From assembly GCA_018340805.1 (NCBI GenBank), contig JACMZG010000008.1:56270708-56334707 (forward strand): DNA of 64,000 nt, read 5' to 3'. The notes beneath the pieces were generated by a model. The model saw nothing but the letters and a program-made list of their open reading frames with translations. It did no database searches and was not told the origin of the DNA. The DNA comes from Microvelia longipes. Lineage: Eukaryota > Arthropoda > Insecta > Hemiptera > Veliidae. Numbering within the stretch: position 1 is the first letter of the stretch; each line of letters begins with the position of its first letter. Shown one piece after another: positions 1-62,000 of the stretch. Both the position numbers and the translations under genes were made by a program.

Positions 1-184
1 ACCAATAATTAATGTAATTTTAGGCAAAACTAAGGATATTTATAGTATAAAATGAGCATTAGAGCAAAAATAATAATGAAAAGGAATGTACATATTTAGC
101 CAATTTACTTTGGAAAAATTTGCTAATAGGATAGGTCATGGTCAATCCTTGGATCATGACCAAAATCCGTTTCATAAAACTTTA

Positions 185-231
<47 letters not shown>

Positions 232-1093
232 TATTTATTATTATTCTTTACATTTATTTGCTTGTAGGGCATTACCCTTTACAAATATCTATGTTCTTTC
301 ATTTATTTCTTATCAATGTGCTGAAACATAGAGTAGCTTTCAAATATGTAGCTTTCAAAATCTTTGTTAATACCTTTTTAAGGTTTAACCATATTGCTGG
401 GTAACAGTGGTCAGTCCTTCTGTACCCTATATTTAAGATTCTTTACATTTATCTTTAATAAATATTTTTTTGAAATTAAAGATTTTCTGTTGATAGACAT
501 TCTATTTGATTTATTTACTTTTTTTACAATATTCATTTTATTATTATCTTTATAAAATATTAATTTTTGTATTCTTTATTTTTTTAAACTAGAGTACATA
601 GATGTGTTTACTCACATCTAGTCAACATATAACTGCATATTTTTCATTATCCATAAAAATTTATTTATAACATACATAAATACATACATCCAATACACGC
701 ACACATAGAAAAATAGACACATTCCACTGTCACCTAGACTTATTTGATGCCTCTTTAATTTTGCAGTGGTTTTCACAATTATTTTTCTTTTTTTTTAAGC
801 TTTTGCAAATGAGAAAACTTTTCTATACGTAACTCTAATAACAAAGAAGTCAGAACACAACCCCAAAATCAACTTCTTCCTGAAAAGTGTTTTTAACCAA
901 AAAACACTCGATAACAGACACACACACACATAAAAACAGACAACTTTGTGAAAACCACTTAGGAGGCCTTAAAAACACCTGAAACGGATAATTTCGGATT
1001 TTTTTTGGCAAACCCAATAGTTTTCTTATATACCTTTGGTAATAAATAAGGAAAATTAAAAATTGTAATGAACTAAAAGGAAAGCAATATTAC
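1..1093. other. intron after exon S, with (TA)n and a repeat fragment
   Basis: There is no exon visible here. It contains a (TA)n tract at 188-228 and, at about 885-1070, a degenerate minus-oriented head fragment of the 5S-related repeat family. That fragment is recognised by the words aaaaccacttaggaggcctt and acctgaaacggataat. Confidence 0.7.
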
Positions 1094-48318
<47,225 letters not shown>

Positions 48319-51300
48319 CTGAAACAGTATATTAACAATATTTAGTTACCAAATTATATCAATGCTAAATATGAATGTGAGACTAACTATTAAGCGCGGA
48401 ATCGTGAAAGTCAACACTAGATAACCTTCTTTACCGATAGAAAACAATAATAGCATTATTTTCGAACTTAAATTTTAACATTAAATAAAAAGCTTCGGTT
48501 GATAGAACAAGTTTTTAAAGCAAATAGGTTTCGGATTTTGGAATAAAAACTTATTCAGCAGAAGGCGGGGAAATGTGAAAAATAAAATAAAGTGAACATA
48601 TAAATACATTCACAAAACACATTGAAGAAAGGGGAAAAATAAAAAAGTCTAACACATACGTACAGACCAAGTTAAACTTATCCGAAAAAAAAGAAAAGCA
48701 TTACTGTCACGCTTGGAAAAGTTAGAAAAGGTAAGCAAAACACCATAAGGTGAATATTAAACAAGTTCTAAACTGCTTTGGGAATGCCTTAAGGTTTTCA
48801 AAATACGATCAAAACCGAAGTCAAATACGAAAAAAACCGAGCGTTATTTTTTAAAAGAATCATTTAATCTAATCAATGTCAGAAGGAAAAATTCGAGCAC
48901 CGAAAGAGTAGAGGAAAATCAATAGAAAGATGTCGGTTGAGTGTATTAGGTATGGTTTAAGTGATTTAACATTCTAAAGATCATAAATTACTTAGTGAGG
49001 TTTGTATAGGTCCTGTCTTTGCCCTGCTTAGGATTTTAAAGCTCAAAGCACGTGTACTTCGTATGGGTAAAGCGTAAGGCATTGGATTTTAAAGAATTCG
49101 AAAATTATTAGACAGATAGTGGGATAAACCTACGTACAAACAAATAGTATATTTGTAGAATCAAGTTTCTAATAAAAAACAAGAAGATAAAACAATCCTG
49201 AGGCATTAAACTGTCTTTATTATATTAAGAAAATCCTTTCTATATTCCTTTTCTTCCTTCTTTTTATTAATTATAAAATTATAATCAAGAAAACTAAAAG
49301 AAACAACTTAGAACAAAGGAAAAAATTTAGTAATATTTCTTCCAAATATATGAAGACGATCTCTAATTCTACTTAAAACCAAATAATTTTATATTTTAAC
49401 ATTAGGTAACTTTATTATAACTTTTACCTCGGCTTTATTTTACGAAAGTACAAATCTTTTAGTCAACAATAAAAACCCAACAAAAATACTAATAAATATA
49501 ATCATTTTGTTTCACCATTGTTTCATAAAGCATAGTTCCTGCAAGTAATTAAAAATATGCTTCGACCTATAGTTCTAGTTCTTTCTATAAACCTGTTATT
49601 TAAATATATTTTTTAAGTATAATATATGCACATCGACTGAAAATTCTTCTTCGTTAAATAACATTAATTAAAATGTTAATGGAAGCATAATGTGTATTGG
49701 AGAAACAGTTGAGTGGTTCTATTTCAACTTCCATGAGCACCAAGAGGCATCCACCCTTATTATTTTTGGTTTTCATTCCATCACTAATTACATTTAAACT
49801 TAATAATCCTTTACCCTCATTAAAGTATACCATATGAAAAATTCTACTCTAATCTGCACGCTCAGCTTGGATATTTCATAACATTTATATTGGGTAATTT
49901 AAAGAGATTAATATCATATTATATAATTAAATACATGAAACTTTTTAAATTTCTTAATCACGGACACTAGATGAATTTTAATTTATATCATTTGATACTA
50001 CCAGGTTTTACAAAACATGAATATATGGCATTTAATAATTGAGCGAGGGGCGCCTAGGAACGTAACAAGCAGAATGCTTTGTTATATCTAGATATTGTTC
50101 TATCATTTGATACTATTGATAGCTAAACATAATGTATTTTTTCGACATATATATATAACTCATTAACAAATGGTAACGTTTCTGTACATTAAAATCTAAA
50201 TAAAATGTTAGTGTCAATTATAGAAAGCGTCCATGGCTGTAAGTAAAACAAAAAACCATGTGGTACGATATTTTAAAGTAACATTTTTCTTATTTTCAAC
50301 AAATTCAAGAATTTTCAAAAATAATTAGTTTACATATATTTTTTTATATAAATTCAAACTAAACTTTTATTAAAATTTAACTAATAGTCTCAGTTGCAGG
50401 CAGTATTATAACAATTATTCAACTATGAATTAAGTAACTATTTATTATTTACTAATTAAGTAAATATAAGTGAATAATAACTTCTTAATTCATTGAGACC
50501 TTATATTGTATTTTATTAAAAAAAAGGTTTCTAACATTTCATTATAATTTAAAAATAAAAAATAAACAAAGTAAATCAACAAAAATTATTATAATTAAAT
50601 TCAAAATCACAATACATTTTGCAAAATCCTATTTTAATTCTAGATAATAAAAAAATCAGTAAAATCTAAATATGATAAGAGAGATCAGTTAGGTTTCAAT
50701 ATATTTTAATTACAATATTATTGTTAAGTTCCCTTTATTCTAAAGGGTTTATATTATACAATGAAATTCAGATGGGTTTTCTCGAAACCAGATAACGTTT
50801 ATATTATGTTTGAATATTTGCTTCTCGTTACGTTATATTGAATAAACGGGTTATGATAAAGGATAAAAACTTTTGTTAAGTCTAAAATCTCTCTGAAAAC
50901 TCTCTATTCCCATAATCTCCATGTATGTCTGAAACCACTCCAGCCTTATATTGTATGATTTCTTTTGTGTATTTTCTCGTTGAAATATCTTATTCAAATA
51001 TTCTTTCCAGTACCTAATGTATCTTTATTGTGAATAGATGTTCGTTAAAAATAGTAAAAATATAACAAAAATTAAGCTTAATAAAAAAAAAAGGTAGCAA
51101 ACGAACATAGTTCAGATTCCACTAGGGATCCTTTTTGATATTAGGGTAAATTATTTAATGAATCATGAAAAAGCAAGACATCAAATCAATAATCTAAAGA
51201 AAACCCCCAGAAAATAGAAAAATAAGATTAAATTATATGAGTTATCAAAAATGGAATTAACATTTCCTGTTTTAAACAAATTTAAGAATTTTAAAAAATT

Positions 51301-52210
51301 ATTAGTTTTTATATACTAAAAACTATTGGTTTATATTTACCAATTTAAACTAAACTTTTATTAAAATATAACTTATAGTTTCAGTTGCATGCAGATAATA
51401 ACTTAATCATCAGTTCGATAACTTAATCACCATCAGTCTCTGCTCATTAGCAAAAAAATGTTAAGTTTTAAAGTTATAACAATTCTATAAAATCGGGGTA
51501 CTTCGGACATTTTCCTCGGAACTTCGGACATGCAACGCTAGTTATAACCATAAAGTATTTATCCAAAGTCTAGGGTGTTAGGAAATTGTTTCATTCACGA
51601 AATTTTGAATGACATGATTATCTAAAGCTTAAAGTGAAATTACTTTAAGGTCTATCTACAGAAAACCTTAGAATTATTATTTGTGTGATATAATATACGG
51701 TTAATTATAGCTATGTCCACGAAAGGCTAAAAAATTCCAGCGCAGAAGCAGGTGCATCTCTGCAACCAGGCCTTAAGTCTTGTTGTGCTGCCATATGAAA
51801 AATATAATATTTTTTCAGGCTAAGTTAACTTATTTGGCTGTCATGAAAATTTAAAAAAAAATCGTTAAAATTTAACAAAAATGTACTTGTAATGTAAATG
51901 TATTTATCCTGTAGATAAATATAAAGGAGATAAATCAACCCACAAACTTTCATTTTCATTAGAAAACATCGACTTTTGAATTTTTAGACAGCCAAAAACT
52001 TTATTAATTTAAATAAAGTTAAAAAACATTTTATTAATGTTTTTCGTCGTTCAATAAAACGATCAGACAGCAAAACACACCACTAATAAGCACTGAAGTT
52101 TCCTTGGCTACTCAACTATTGGTATTTACGTTATTAGGGAACATATATATTTATGGAGCGACTCTTAAAACATATGAAAATGATGAAAATGTTTGTTTAT
52201 GTCTATTAAA

Positions 52211-52338
52211 ATCATGCTTAAAATTAAGCATGATAGCACATAAAATTTAAATTATCTAATCATTTGATATATTGATAAAATATATGAAATGATTAGATAT
52301 TTGCTGATGTGATATTTGCTCTACATTAGAGCAAATAT
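52211..52338. repeat. three consecutive perfect hairpins
   Basis: ATCATGCTTA with complement (52211-52234), ATCTAATCATTT with complement (52254-52298) and ATATTTGCTCT with complement (52312-52338). All arms match exactly, with loops of 4, 21 and 5 bases. Confidence 0.9.
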
Positions 52339-52689
52339 TTCAGTATATAAAGAATTAGGCCGCCAAGTATGCATTCGTGAACAAAAAGTATCACCCGTAT
52401 TATTTGATTGATGCATATCTACCGTATTATTTTTCTATGCTTTAATTAATCCATGACAGTAATTAACACCCTGGGTATTTGGTTAGATAATCCTTCTGTG
52501 ACAATCAGGGGATCAGCGAAGCAAGTATCGTAACGAAATCGTAACACCCTAGACATCAGATAACAACTCTATTTTGAGATCGAGCACAGAGAGACCGAAA
52601 TAATACAACCATACCGCTTTGGATAATAGATAAATTCTGAGAACGAAAGTAACGAGTCTAAAGTTGTAAAGAAAAGTACCGAGGTACCC

Positions 52690-53450
52690 TGTACCCGATT
52701 TTTACTTTTTCTCATTTATACGTTTGGTATACAGCAAAAGTGTTGGGTTTGCAACAAAAATCTGAAACCGGGATGTCACCGGAATTACCCGTCTCAGGTG
52801 TTTTAAGACGTGGAGTAGTTTTCACAAAAGTGTGTATCTTTCTGTATGTGTCTATGTTACCATCGTATCTCCTACTTTATATATGCTGGAGAGTAGAAAC
52901 TTGGTACAAAAATCAATCTTTATGTCTTGTTGTGCTATCGGGAAAATAATTGTTTATGACGTCATTGCCTTGCAATAATGACTCAGCAAACATTTCGAAA
53001 ATTCATAAAACGCGGAAAAATTTGTTTCATAACATTATCAGTATTAGTTTATTTGTATCAAATGGCATGTGTAAGTTTTAAAAAAATGCAATAAATTGGA
53101 AAATAATCCAATTGAGCTTCAATTTAGCACAAGTGTAACCCTTTACGTAATAAATTAGAACACTAAGTTTCGTTTTATTTAATACGGCAAGTATATCTAT
53201 GGTTTTTGTGGATCATAAAGCTAAGTAGTATCGAGCGAAGTCACTAGATAGATAGGGGACCACTGGGAAAAATCTAATGTATATCCTATCTGAGAATGAG
53301 CGAAGCGAGTCGTGTTGCAGATAAATTTAGCGAATTTATTCTGAGGACAAGCGAGTCCAAAGAATGGAAGATGAGCGAATTCAAAATTTCGGTTTCGAAT
53401 TGTTAGTGAATGTATTCACAATACATTTCCTGAATACCTACGCTAGTAGG
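52690..53450 (+). repeat. 5S-rRNA-derived dispersed repeat, near full length
   Basis: Head ctcatttatacgtttggtat, ctgaaaccgggatgtcaccg; middle ttatgacgtcattgccttgc and aataatccaattgagctt; 5S-like segment 53210-53271 (ggatcataaagctaagtagt, atcgagcgaag, ccactggga). The tail has gagaatgagcgaagcgagtc and gaggacaagcgagtcc. It shows the full order of the family: head of about 520 bp, 5S module of about 60 bp, tail of about 130 bp. Confidence 0.78.
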
Positions 53451-53615
53451 TGAATATAGAATAGAATATAGAATATAGATCAACTATAATAGTTGAATTA
53501 ATTATTATTATTTAAAGAAAAGAAAGAACTATTAAAATTAAAGAAATTATTCCAGATGCCATTCACCGGCAATTCGAGATAATTACACCAATGAGGTTGT
53601 GGGAAAGACAGTTTT

Positions 53616-53860
<245 letters not shown>

Positions 53861-54182
53861 GAATTTTTATATAATTGATTTACTGTTAGAACTGGAACAT
53901 CTTGGAATAATTGAATTGAAGAGTAATCCATTGGCTATGATATATTTTTGTACAACTTCAAGTGTGTTTTAAGGTGTTGGACAGGCGCCTCCCTAAGCAA
54001 CTATTCCATATTGTATGATAGATTGAACAAATGCACAGTAAATGTTTTTTAAAATATCATTATTGCAAAAGCCTCTTAAAATTTTAAAGTAATAAATAAA
54101 TTTCCTCAATTTGTTTGACATATATATATATATTATATATATATATATATATTATATATATATATTATATATATATAAATAT

Positions 54183-56059
54183 ATTATTGGTTTTACCTGA
54201 TGATAAGCAATGGTACGTGTAAACCATCCTTGATACAGGAAACTGACCGAAAATATCATATTACTCAGCTATATTAGCAAATCATACTGTCAATGAAAAC
54301 TATTAACTCAGCATTTTTCAAGGACATTTTTAAACAGCTTGTCAAGTCAGTTTTATAAGTGGTGTTGATGCAAATGTTACAGCTTTTCATTTTCCTCTTA
54401 CTTGCACATTTTTTAGTTCATTCAATTCTATTTGTTTTCTTATTATTATTTATTATAAAGGCCAGTTGCCATACGATCGTTTAGGTATGATTATCTTTGT
54501 ACTGAACATGTCTTATTAGAATAAACAGAATACTATATGAAAAAGTGGGAGAGCACTGTGCATAAAAGACATGTAGTGCGTAAAACCTAAACATTCGAAA
54601 TCGTGATCTTAAAATAAAAACATGCTTGTGATGCCAAAGCATAGACTTAACAAATCTATAGTTGACAGTAATATTTAAGGGATAAAATTGCATAATGCTC
54701 TAAATTAGCAGTTCTCGACCTTTTATGATCTGTCATCCAAAAAGTAGTACTGTACGCTAGTTAAATACGCTTTATGAACGCTAGTACTAGAGAGATGAGA
54801 GGCGATCGTGTTTGGAATATGACCTTCTCGACGAACTCTTATTTCACTGTAATATTACCGTCTCTCATTAAATAACTTTACAAATATTATTTGGAAAGTT
54901 ATTGGAATTGTAAAAATAATTAAATAATTAATGAAGACTTCAGTACTTTAAAAAAATTATTAATAAATCTAAGCAGTATTTATTATAATATTATCCTAAA
55001 ATCTTAATTTTTCCATTGCCCTCCTTTCTTACCTTTTCTGTAAATAATATTTCATCAATTTAAAAATCTGAATTTAGTTTTTGTACTTCATTTTGTAACT
55101 TCATTTTAAATTTATTTTCTATTTAGTTGCAACGTGACATAAAGGGAACATTCAAAGTTTTATTATTTTTAATTTTCCTTATTTATACCGTAGGGTTTAT
55201 AGGAAAAGTATTGTGTTTGCAAAAAAGTCCGAAACTGGATGAAACGGGAATTATCCGTTTTAGGCATTTTAAGACCTCCTGAGTGGTTTTCGCAAAGTTG
55301 TCTTAATCACCTAAACAAATACGACGAAAGAACCGGATCTTATTAAATGCGTATGGTATACGATCACCTATTAAATACGCTGCGTGTACGCAGTAGTAAA
55401 TTTGATGGTAACTACTCACGACCTAATTATCATACTTAATGAATGAGAAAGTTCTGTGGGCTTAGTATTTTGTTAGATTTAGATTAATTGTCAAATAAAT
55501 TAACTAAAGAGGCCCCTACAGAGTACTTTCTTACTAGAATAGTATATCATTATTTGCATGTAATATTAATTATGATTATCAACAGAAGCTTATTTTGTTA
55601 AAGCTCAAAAAAATATAAATTAGCAAGCATATTGAGCCAGAAATATTGACAGTATTAGGTTTTTCCCTAATTTTGGGGTCTTTTGGGCTTTTTATTGAAT
55701 TTTTGTCCTGGACAGCCTGCCGCCAAACCAAAATAGACAGCTTTAATATTGAAATATCATCAAGAAAAATCAAATTTCACCTATAATATTAAACAAATTT
55801 AAATTACTCAACTATTTGTCAAATCCATACAGTTACGGCATTGTTTGAAAAATAAAGGCCTTATCACCAGGCAGGGCTACCAACTTCAAGAATTTAGTCC
55901 AGCTGACTATCACGGTATTACTTTTATTTCAATTTTTAAATTAGACAGACAACAAAAATTCTAAAAAAAATCCGTCAAAGTGCTTGCTTTGCAAGCATTA
56001 TAAGGGTTTCTCAGATATTTGCATAAATATAATGTATTAATACTATACAATCATTTATA
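54183..56059. other. gene-free, with a 5S-family head fragment
   Basis: The fragment at about 55165-55300 (plus) has ccttatttataccgtagg, gaaaagtattgtgtttgc and gacctcctgagtgg. Open frames at 54481-54693 and 55579-55773 resemble nothing I know. Confidence 0.5.
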
Positions 56060-59030
56060 CTCAATATTCTACGCCTCGCTTCAATAGCCTATATGTTAGT
56101 ATTTGTCGATGCCTAATGTTAGAAAAAATAAATAAGTTATAACAAAATATTCCACAGCTCGCTACGCATGCGTTTCTGTGTATCAGAAATCAGTACCTAA
56201 TTTAGAATCTACACAAAATATATAAGTGCTCGTATTGCTCGTTTCATTTGTATGTTTGTTATTTACAAATTTCGCAGAGTAAACATAATTTTACCAATTT
56301 CGCTAGCCTATATGTGTCTGTTGGCACTGATTTTAGGAAAAATAATTATAATACAACATAAAATTTGAGTAAACATCTGCTTGTTTAGTATTAGCCAATT
56401 TCAAACTATAGAATCAAATTTTTACATAACAATCTAGAGCTCGCTTCCCTCGCCTTTATATATTTGTTTGTCGATACCTAATTTTTGAGAAAATTTAAAA
56501 CACAGAACAAAATTTAAGGGCTCGCTTCACTCGCCTTTATGTGCTTGGTTGTCAATATCTACCTGAAGAAAAACATTTAAAACAAAGCATAAAATTAAAG
56601 CCTCGCTTCAATCGCCTTTTTGAATTGGTTTATCAGAACCTCATTTTATAGCATAGAGTAAAGACATAACATAATATTCTAGGGCTCGCATCGCTCGCCT
56701 TGAGGTGCATGTTTGATACTAGCCAATTTAAACTATAGAATCAAACTTATACATAACAATCTAGAGCTCGCTTCGCTCGCTTATAGAAGTTTGTTTGTCA
56801 ATACCTAAATTTAGAAAAAAAATTAAAACATAAAATAAAATTCAAGGGCTCGCTTCGCTCGCCTTTATGTGCTTGTTTGTCAATATCTACTTTAAGAGAA
56901 ACATTTAAAACAAGGCATGAAAATCATGGGCTCGCTTCGCTCGCCTTGTTGTATATGTTTATCAGTACCTTCTTAAGAGTATAAAAAAAACAATACAATA
57001 CTAGGGCTCGCTTCGCTCGCCTTTATGTGCTTGTTAGTCAATATCTACTTTAAGAGAAACATTTAAAGAAAGGCATACAAATCATGGGCTCGCTTCGCTC
57101 GCCTTTTTGTATATGTTTATCAGTACCTTCTTAAGAGTATAAAATAATAAAAATAACCATGCAATACTAGGGCTCGCTTCGCTCGCCTTTATGTGCTTGT
57201 TTGTCAATATCTATTATAAGAGAAACATTTTAAGCAAGGCATGAAAATCATGGGCTCGCTTCGCTCGCCTTTTTGTATATGTTTATCAGTACCTTCTTAA
57301 GAGTATAAAATAATAAAATAACCATGCAATACTAGGGCTCGCTTCGCTCGCCTTTATGTGCTTGTTTGTCAATATCTACTTTAAGAGAAACATTTTAAGA
57401 AAGGCATAAAAATCATGGGCTCGCTTCGCTCGCCTTTTTGTATATGTTTATCAGTACCTTTTTAAGAGTATAAAATAATAAAAATAACCATGCAATACTA
57501 GGGCTTTATGTGCTTGTTTGTCAATATCTATTTATAAGAGAAACATTTTTAACAAGGCATGAAATCATGGGCTCGCTTCGCTCGCCTTTTTGTATATGTT
57601 TATCAGTACCTTTTTAAGAGTAAATTAAAAAAAACCGTACAATACTAGGGCTCGCTACGCTCGCCTTTATATGCTTGTTAGTCAATATCTACTTTAAGAG
57701 AAACATTTTAAATAAGGCATAAAAATCATGGGCTCGCTTCGCTCGCCTTTTTGTATATGTTTATCAGTACCTTCTTAAGAGTATAAAATAATAAAAATAA
57801 CCATGCAATACTAGGGCTCGCTTCGCTCGCCTTTATGTGCTTGTTTGTCAATATCTACTTTGAGAGAAACATTTAAAACAAGGCATGAAAATCATGGGCT
57901 CGCTTCGCTCGCCTTTTTGTATATGTTTATCAGTACCTTCTTAAGAGTATAAATAATAAAAATAACCATGCAATACTAGGGCTCGCTTCGCTCGCCTTTA
58001 TGTGCTTGTTAGTCAATATCTACTTTAAGAGAAACATTTTAAGAAGGCATAAAAATCATGGGCTCGCTTCGCTCGCCTTTTTGTATGTTTATCAGTACCT
58101 TCTTAAGAGTATAAAATAAAAAAAAACCTACAATACTAGGGCTCGCTTCGCTGCCTTTATGTGCTTGTTTGTCAATATCTATTATAAGAGAAACATTTTA
58201 AGCAAGGCATAAAAATCATGGGCCCGCTTCGCTCGCCTTTTTGTATATGTTTATCAGTACCTTCTTAAGAGTATAAAATAATAAAAATAACCATGCAATA
58301 CTAGGGCTCGCTTCGCTCGCCTTTATGTGCTTGTTTCAATATCTATTATAAGAGAAACATTTTAAGCAAGGCATGAAAATCATGGGCTCGCTTCGCTCGC
58401 CTTTTGTTTATGTTTATCAGTACCTTCTTAAGAGTATAAAATAATAAAATAACCATGCAATACTAGGGCTCGCTTCGCTCGCCTTTATGTGCTTGTTTGT
58501 CAATATCTATTATAAGAGAAACATTTTTAAGCAAGGCATGAAAATCATGGGCTCGCTTCGCTCGCCTTTTTGTATATGTTATTAGTACCTTCTTAAGAGT
58601 AAAAAAATAAAAAAAACATACAATACTAGGGCTCGCTTCGCTCGCCTTTATGTGCTTGTTGTCAATATCTACTTTAAGAGAAACATTTTAAGAAAGGCAT
58701 AAAAATCATGGGCTCGCTTCGCTCGCCTTTTTGTGCTTGTTTGTCAATATCTATTATAAGAGAAATATTTAACAAGGCATGAAATCATGGGCTCGCTTCG
58801 CTCGCCTTTTTGTATATGTTTATCAGTACCTTTTAAGAGTATAATTTAAAAATAACCATACAATACTAGGCTCGCTCGCTCGCCTTTATGTGCTTGTTTG
58901 TCAATATCTACTTTAAGAGAAACATTTTAAGAAAGGCATAAAAATCATGGGCTCGCTTCGCTCGCCTTTTTGTATATGTTTATCAGTACCTTCTTAAGAG
59001 TATAAAATAAAAAAAAACCATGCAATATTT
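56060..59030. repeat. satellite array of ~80-bp monomers arranged as dimers
   Basis: About two dozen regular monomers each begin GGGCTCGCTTCGCTCGCC. Type A continues tttatgtgcttgtttgtcaa and type B tttttgtatatgtttatcag. They alternate, giving a dimer of about 165 bp. Left of about 56840 the monomers decay progressively, as expected at an array edge. At 58711-58791 a B start is fused to an A body and two A-like units are adjacent, a trace of unequal exchange. Confidence 0.95.
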
Positions 59031-62000
59031 TGCTCAGGCGTTTGTGCCTTTTTAAAAGAAAATTTCTATAAAAGTGCTTTTATTGGCTATTGGTCCCATT
59101 TTTAGGGCTTTTCCTTATGCCTTAAAGGGGGGGGGACAAGCATTTTTGGTGGTTTTTGAGATTTTTGGCGGGTGTAATAGCCGCCATTTTGAAAAAGCGA
59201 TGCATATTTGTGTACTACCCATCGATACCTACAATTTGATACCCCACATGATTTTTCAAAAAAATATTTTTTTTGGCGCGTGCGCGTATGGGCGATTTTG
59301 AAATTGCTAAAATTAACTTTTGAAACTTTTTCTCCGAAGAATTTCTATGGCCCGGAAAGTGCTTTTATTGGCTATTGGTCCCATATTTTTAGGGCTTCTC
59401 CTTATGCCTTAAAAGGGGGGGGGACAAGCATTTTTTTGGTGAGATTTTTGGCGGGTGTAATAGCCGCCATTTTGAAAAAGCGATGCATATTGTGTACTAC
59501 CCATCGATACCTACAATTTGATACCCCACATGATTTTTCAAAAAAATTTTTTTTGGCGCGTGCGCGTATGGGCGATTTTGAAATTGCTAAAATAACTTTT
59601 GAAACTTTTTCTCCGAAGAATTTCTATGGCCCGGAAAGTGCTTTTATTGGCTATTGGTCCCATATTTTTAGGGCTTCTCCTTATGCCTTAAAGGGGGGGG
59701 ACAAGCATTTTTTGGTGGTTTTTGAGATTTTTGGCGGGTGTAATAGCCGCCATTTTGAAAAAGCGATGCATATTTGTGTACTACCCATCGATACCTACAA
59801 TTTGATACCCCACATGATTTTTCAAAAAATATTTTTTTTTGGCGCGTGCGCGTATGGGCGATTTTGAAATTGCTAAAAATAACTTTTGAAACTTTTTCTC
59901 CGAAGAATTTCTATGGCCCGGAAAGTGCTTTTATTGGCTATTGGTCCCATATTTTTAGGGCTTCTCCTTATGCCTTAAAAGGGGGGGGGACAAGCATTTT
60001 TTGGTGGTTTTTGAGATTTTTGGCGGGTGTAATAGCCGCCATTTTGAAAAAGCGATGCATATTTGTGTACTACCCATCGATACCTACAATTTGATACCCC
60101 ACATGATTTTTCAAAAAAATATTTTTTTTTGGCGCGTGCGCGTATGGGCGATTTTGAAATTGCTAAAATTAACTTTTGAAACTTTTCCCCGAAGAATTTC
60201 TATGGCCCGGAAAGTGCTTTATTGGCTATTGGTCCCATATTTTTAGGGCTTCTCCTTATGCCTTAAAAGGGGGGGGACAAGCATTTTTTGGTGGTTTTTG
60301 AGATTTTTGGCGGGTGTAATAGCCGCCATTTTGAAAAAGCGATGCATATTTGTGTACTACCCATCGATACCTACAATTTGATACCCCACATGATTTTTCA
60401 AAAAAATATTTTTTTTTTGGCGCGTGCGCGTATGGGCGATTTTGAAATTGCTAAAATTAACTTTTGAAACTTTTTCTCCGAAGAATTTCTATGGCCCGGA
60501 AAGTGCTTTTATTGGCTATTGGTCCCATATTTTTAGGGCTTCTCCTTATGCCTTAAAAGGGGGGGGGACAAGCATTTTTTGGTGGTTTTTGAGATTTTTG
60601 GCGGGTGTAATAGCCGCCATTTTGAAAAAGCGATGCATTTGTGTACTACCCATCGATACCTACAATTTGATACCCCACATGATTTTTCAAAAAATATTTT
60701 TTTTGGCGCGTGCGCGTATGGGCGATTTTGAAATTGCTAAAATTAACTTTTGAAACTTTTTCTCCGAAGAATTTCTATGGCCCGGAAAGTGCTTTTATTG
60801 GCTATTGGTCCCATATTTTTAGGGCTTCTCCTTATGCCTTAAAAGGGGGGGGGACAAGCATTTTTTGGTGGTTTTTGAGATTTTTGGCGGGTGTAATAGC
60901 CGCCATTTTGAAAAAGCGATGCATATTTGTGTACTACCCATCGATACCTACAATTTGATACCCCACATGATTTCAAAAAAATATTTTTTTTTGGCGCGTG
61001 CGCGTATGGGCGATTTTGAAATTGCTAAAATTAACTTTTGAAACTTTTTCTCCGAAGAATTTCTATGGCCCGGAAAGTGCTTTTATTGGCTATTGATCCC
61101 ATATTTTTTGTGCTTCTCCTTATGCCTTAAAAGGGGGGGGACAAGCATTTTTTGGTGGTTTTTGAGATTTTTGGCGGGTGTAATAGCCGCCATTTTGAAA
61201 AAGCGATGCATATTTGTGTACTACCCATCGATACCTACAATTTGATACCCCACATGATTTTTCAAAAAAATATTTTTTTTGGCGCGTGCGCGTATGGGCG
61301 ATTTTGAAATTGCTAAAATTAACTTTTGAAACTTTTTCTCCGAAGAATTTCTATGGCCCGGAAAGTGCTTTTATTGGCTATTGGTCCCATATTTTTAGGG
61401 CTTCTCCTTATGCCTTAAAAGGGGGGGGACAAGCATTTTTTGGTGGTTTTTGAGATTTTTGGCGGGTGTAATAGCCGCCATTTTGAAAAAGCGATGCATA
61501 TTTGTGTACTACCCATCGATACCTACAATTTGATACCCCACATGATTTTTCAAAAAAATATTTTTTTTTGGCGCGTGCGCGTATGGGCGATTTTGAAATT
61601 GCTAAAAATAACTTTTGAAACTTTTTCTCCGAAGAATTTCTATGGCCCGGAAAGTGCTTTTATTGGCTATTGGTCCCATATTTTTAGGGCTTCTCCTTAT
61701 GCCTTAAAAGGGGGGGGACAAGCATTTTTTGGTGGTTTTTGAGATTTTTGGCGGTGTAATAGCCGCCATTTTGAAAAAGCGATGCATATTTGTGTACTAC
61801 CCATCGATACCTACAATTTGATACCCCACATGATTTTTCAAAAAAATATTTTTTTTGGCGCGTGCGCGTATGGGCGATTTTGAAATTGCTAAAATAACTT
61901 TTGAAACTTTTTCTCCGAAGAATTTCTATGGCCCGGAAAGTGCTTTTATTGGCTATTGGTCCCATATTTTTAGGGCTTCTCCTTATGCCTTAAAAGGGGG

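Noticed and set aside
56060..59030. CRISPR-like array (conserved 18-bp word with regular spacing)
   Set aside because: The spacers are two recurring sequences, not unique ones, and the genome is clearly eukaryotic. This is a satellite.
59208..59867. 219-residue open frame in the 287-bp array
   Set aside because: It is built from repeated units with frame drift at G and T homopolymers; similar peptides recur in each unit. No domain, no codon pattern and no conservation beyond the DNA repeat itself.
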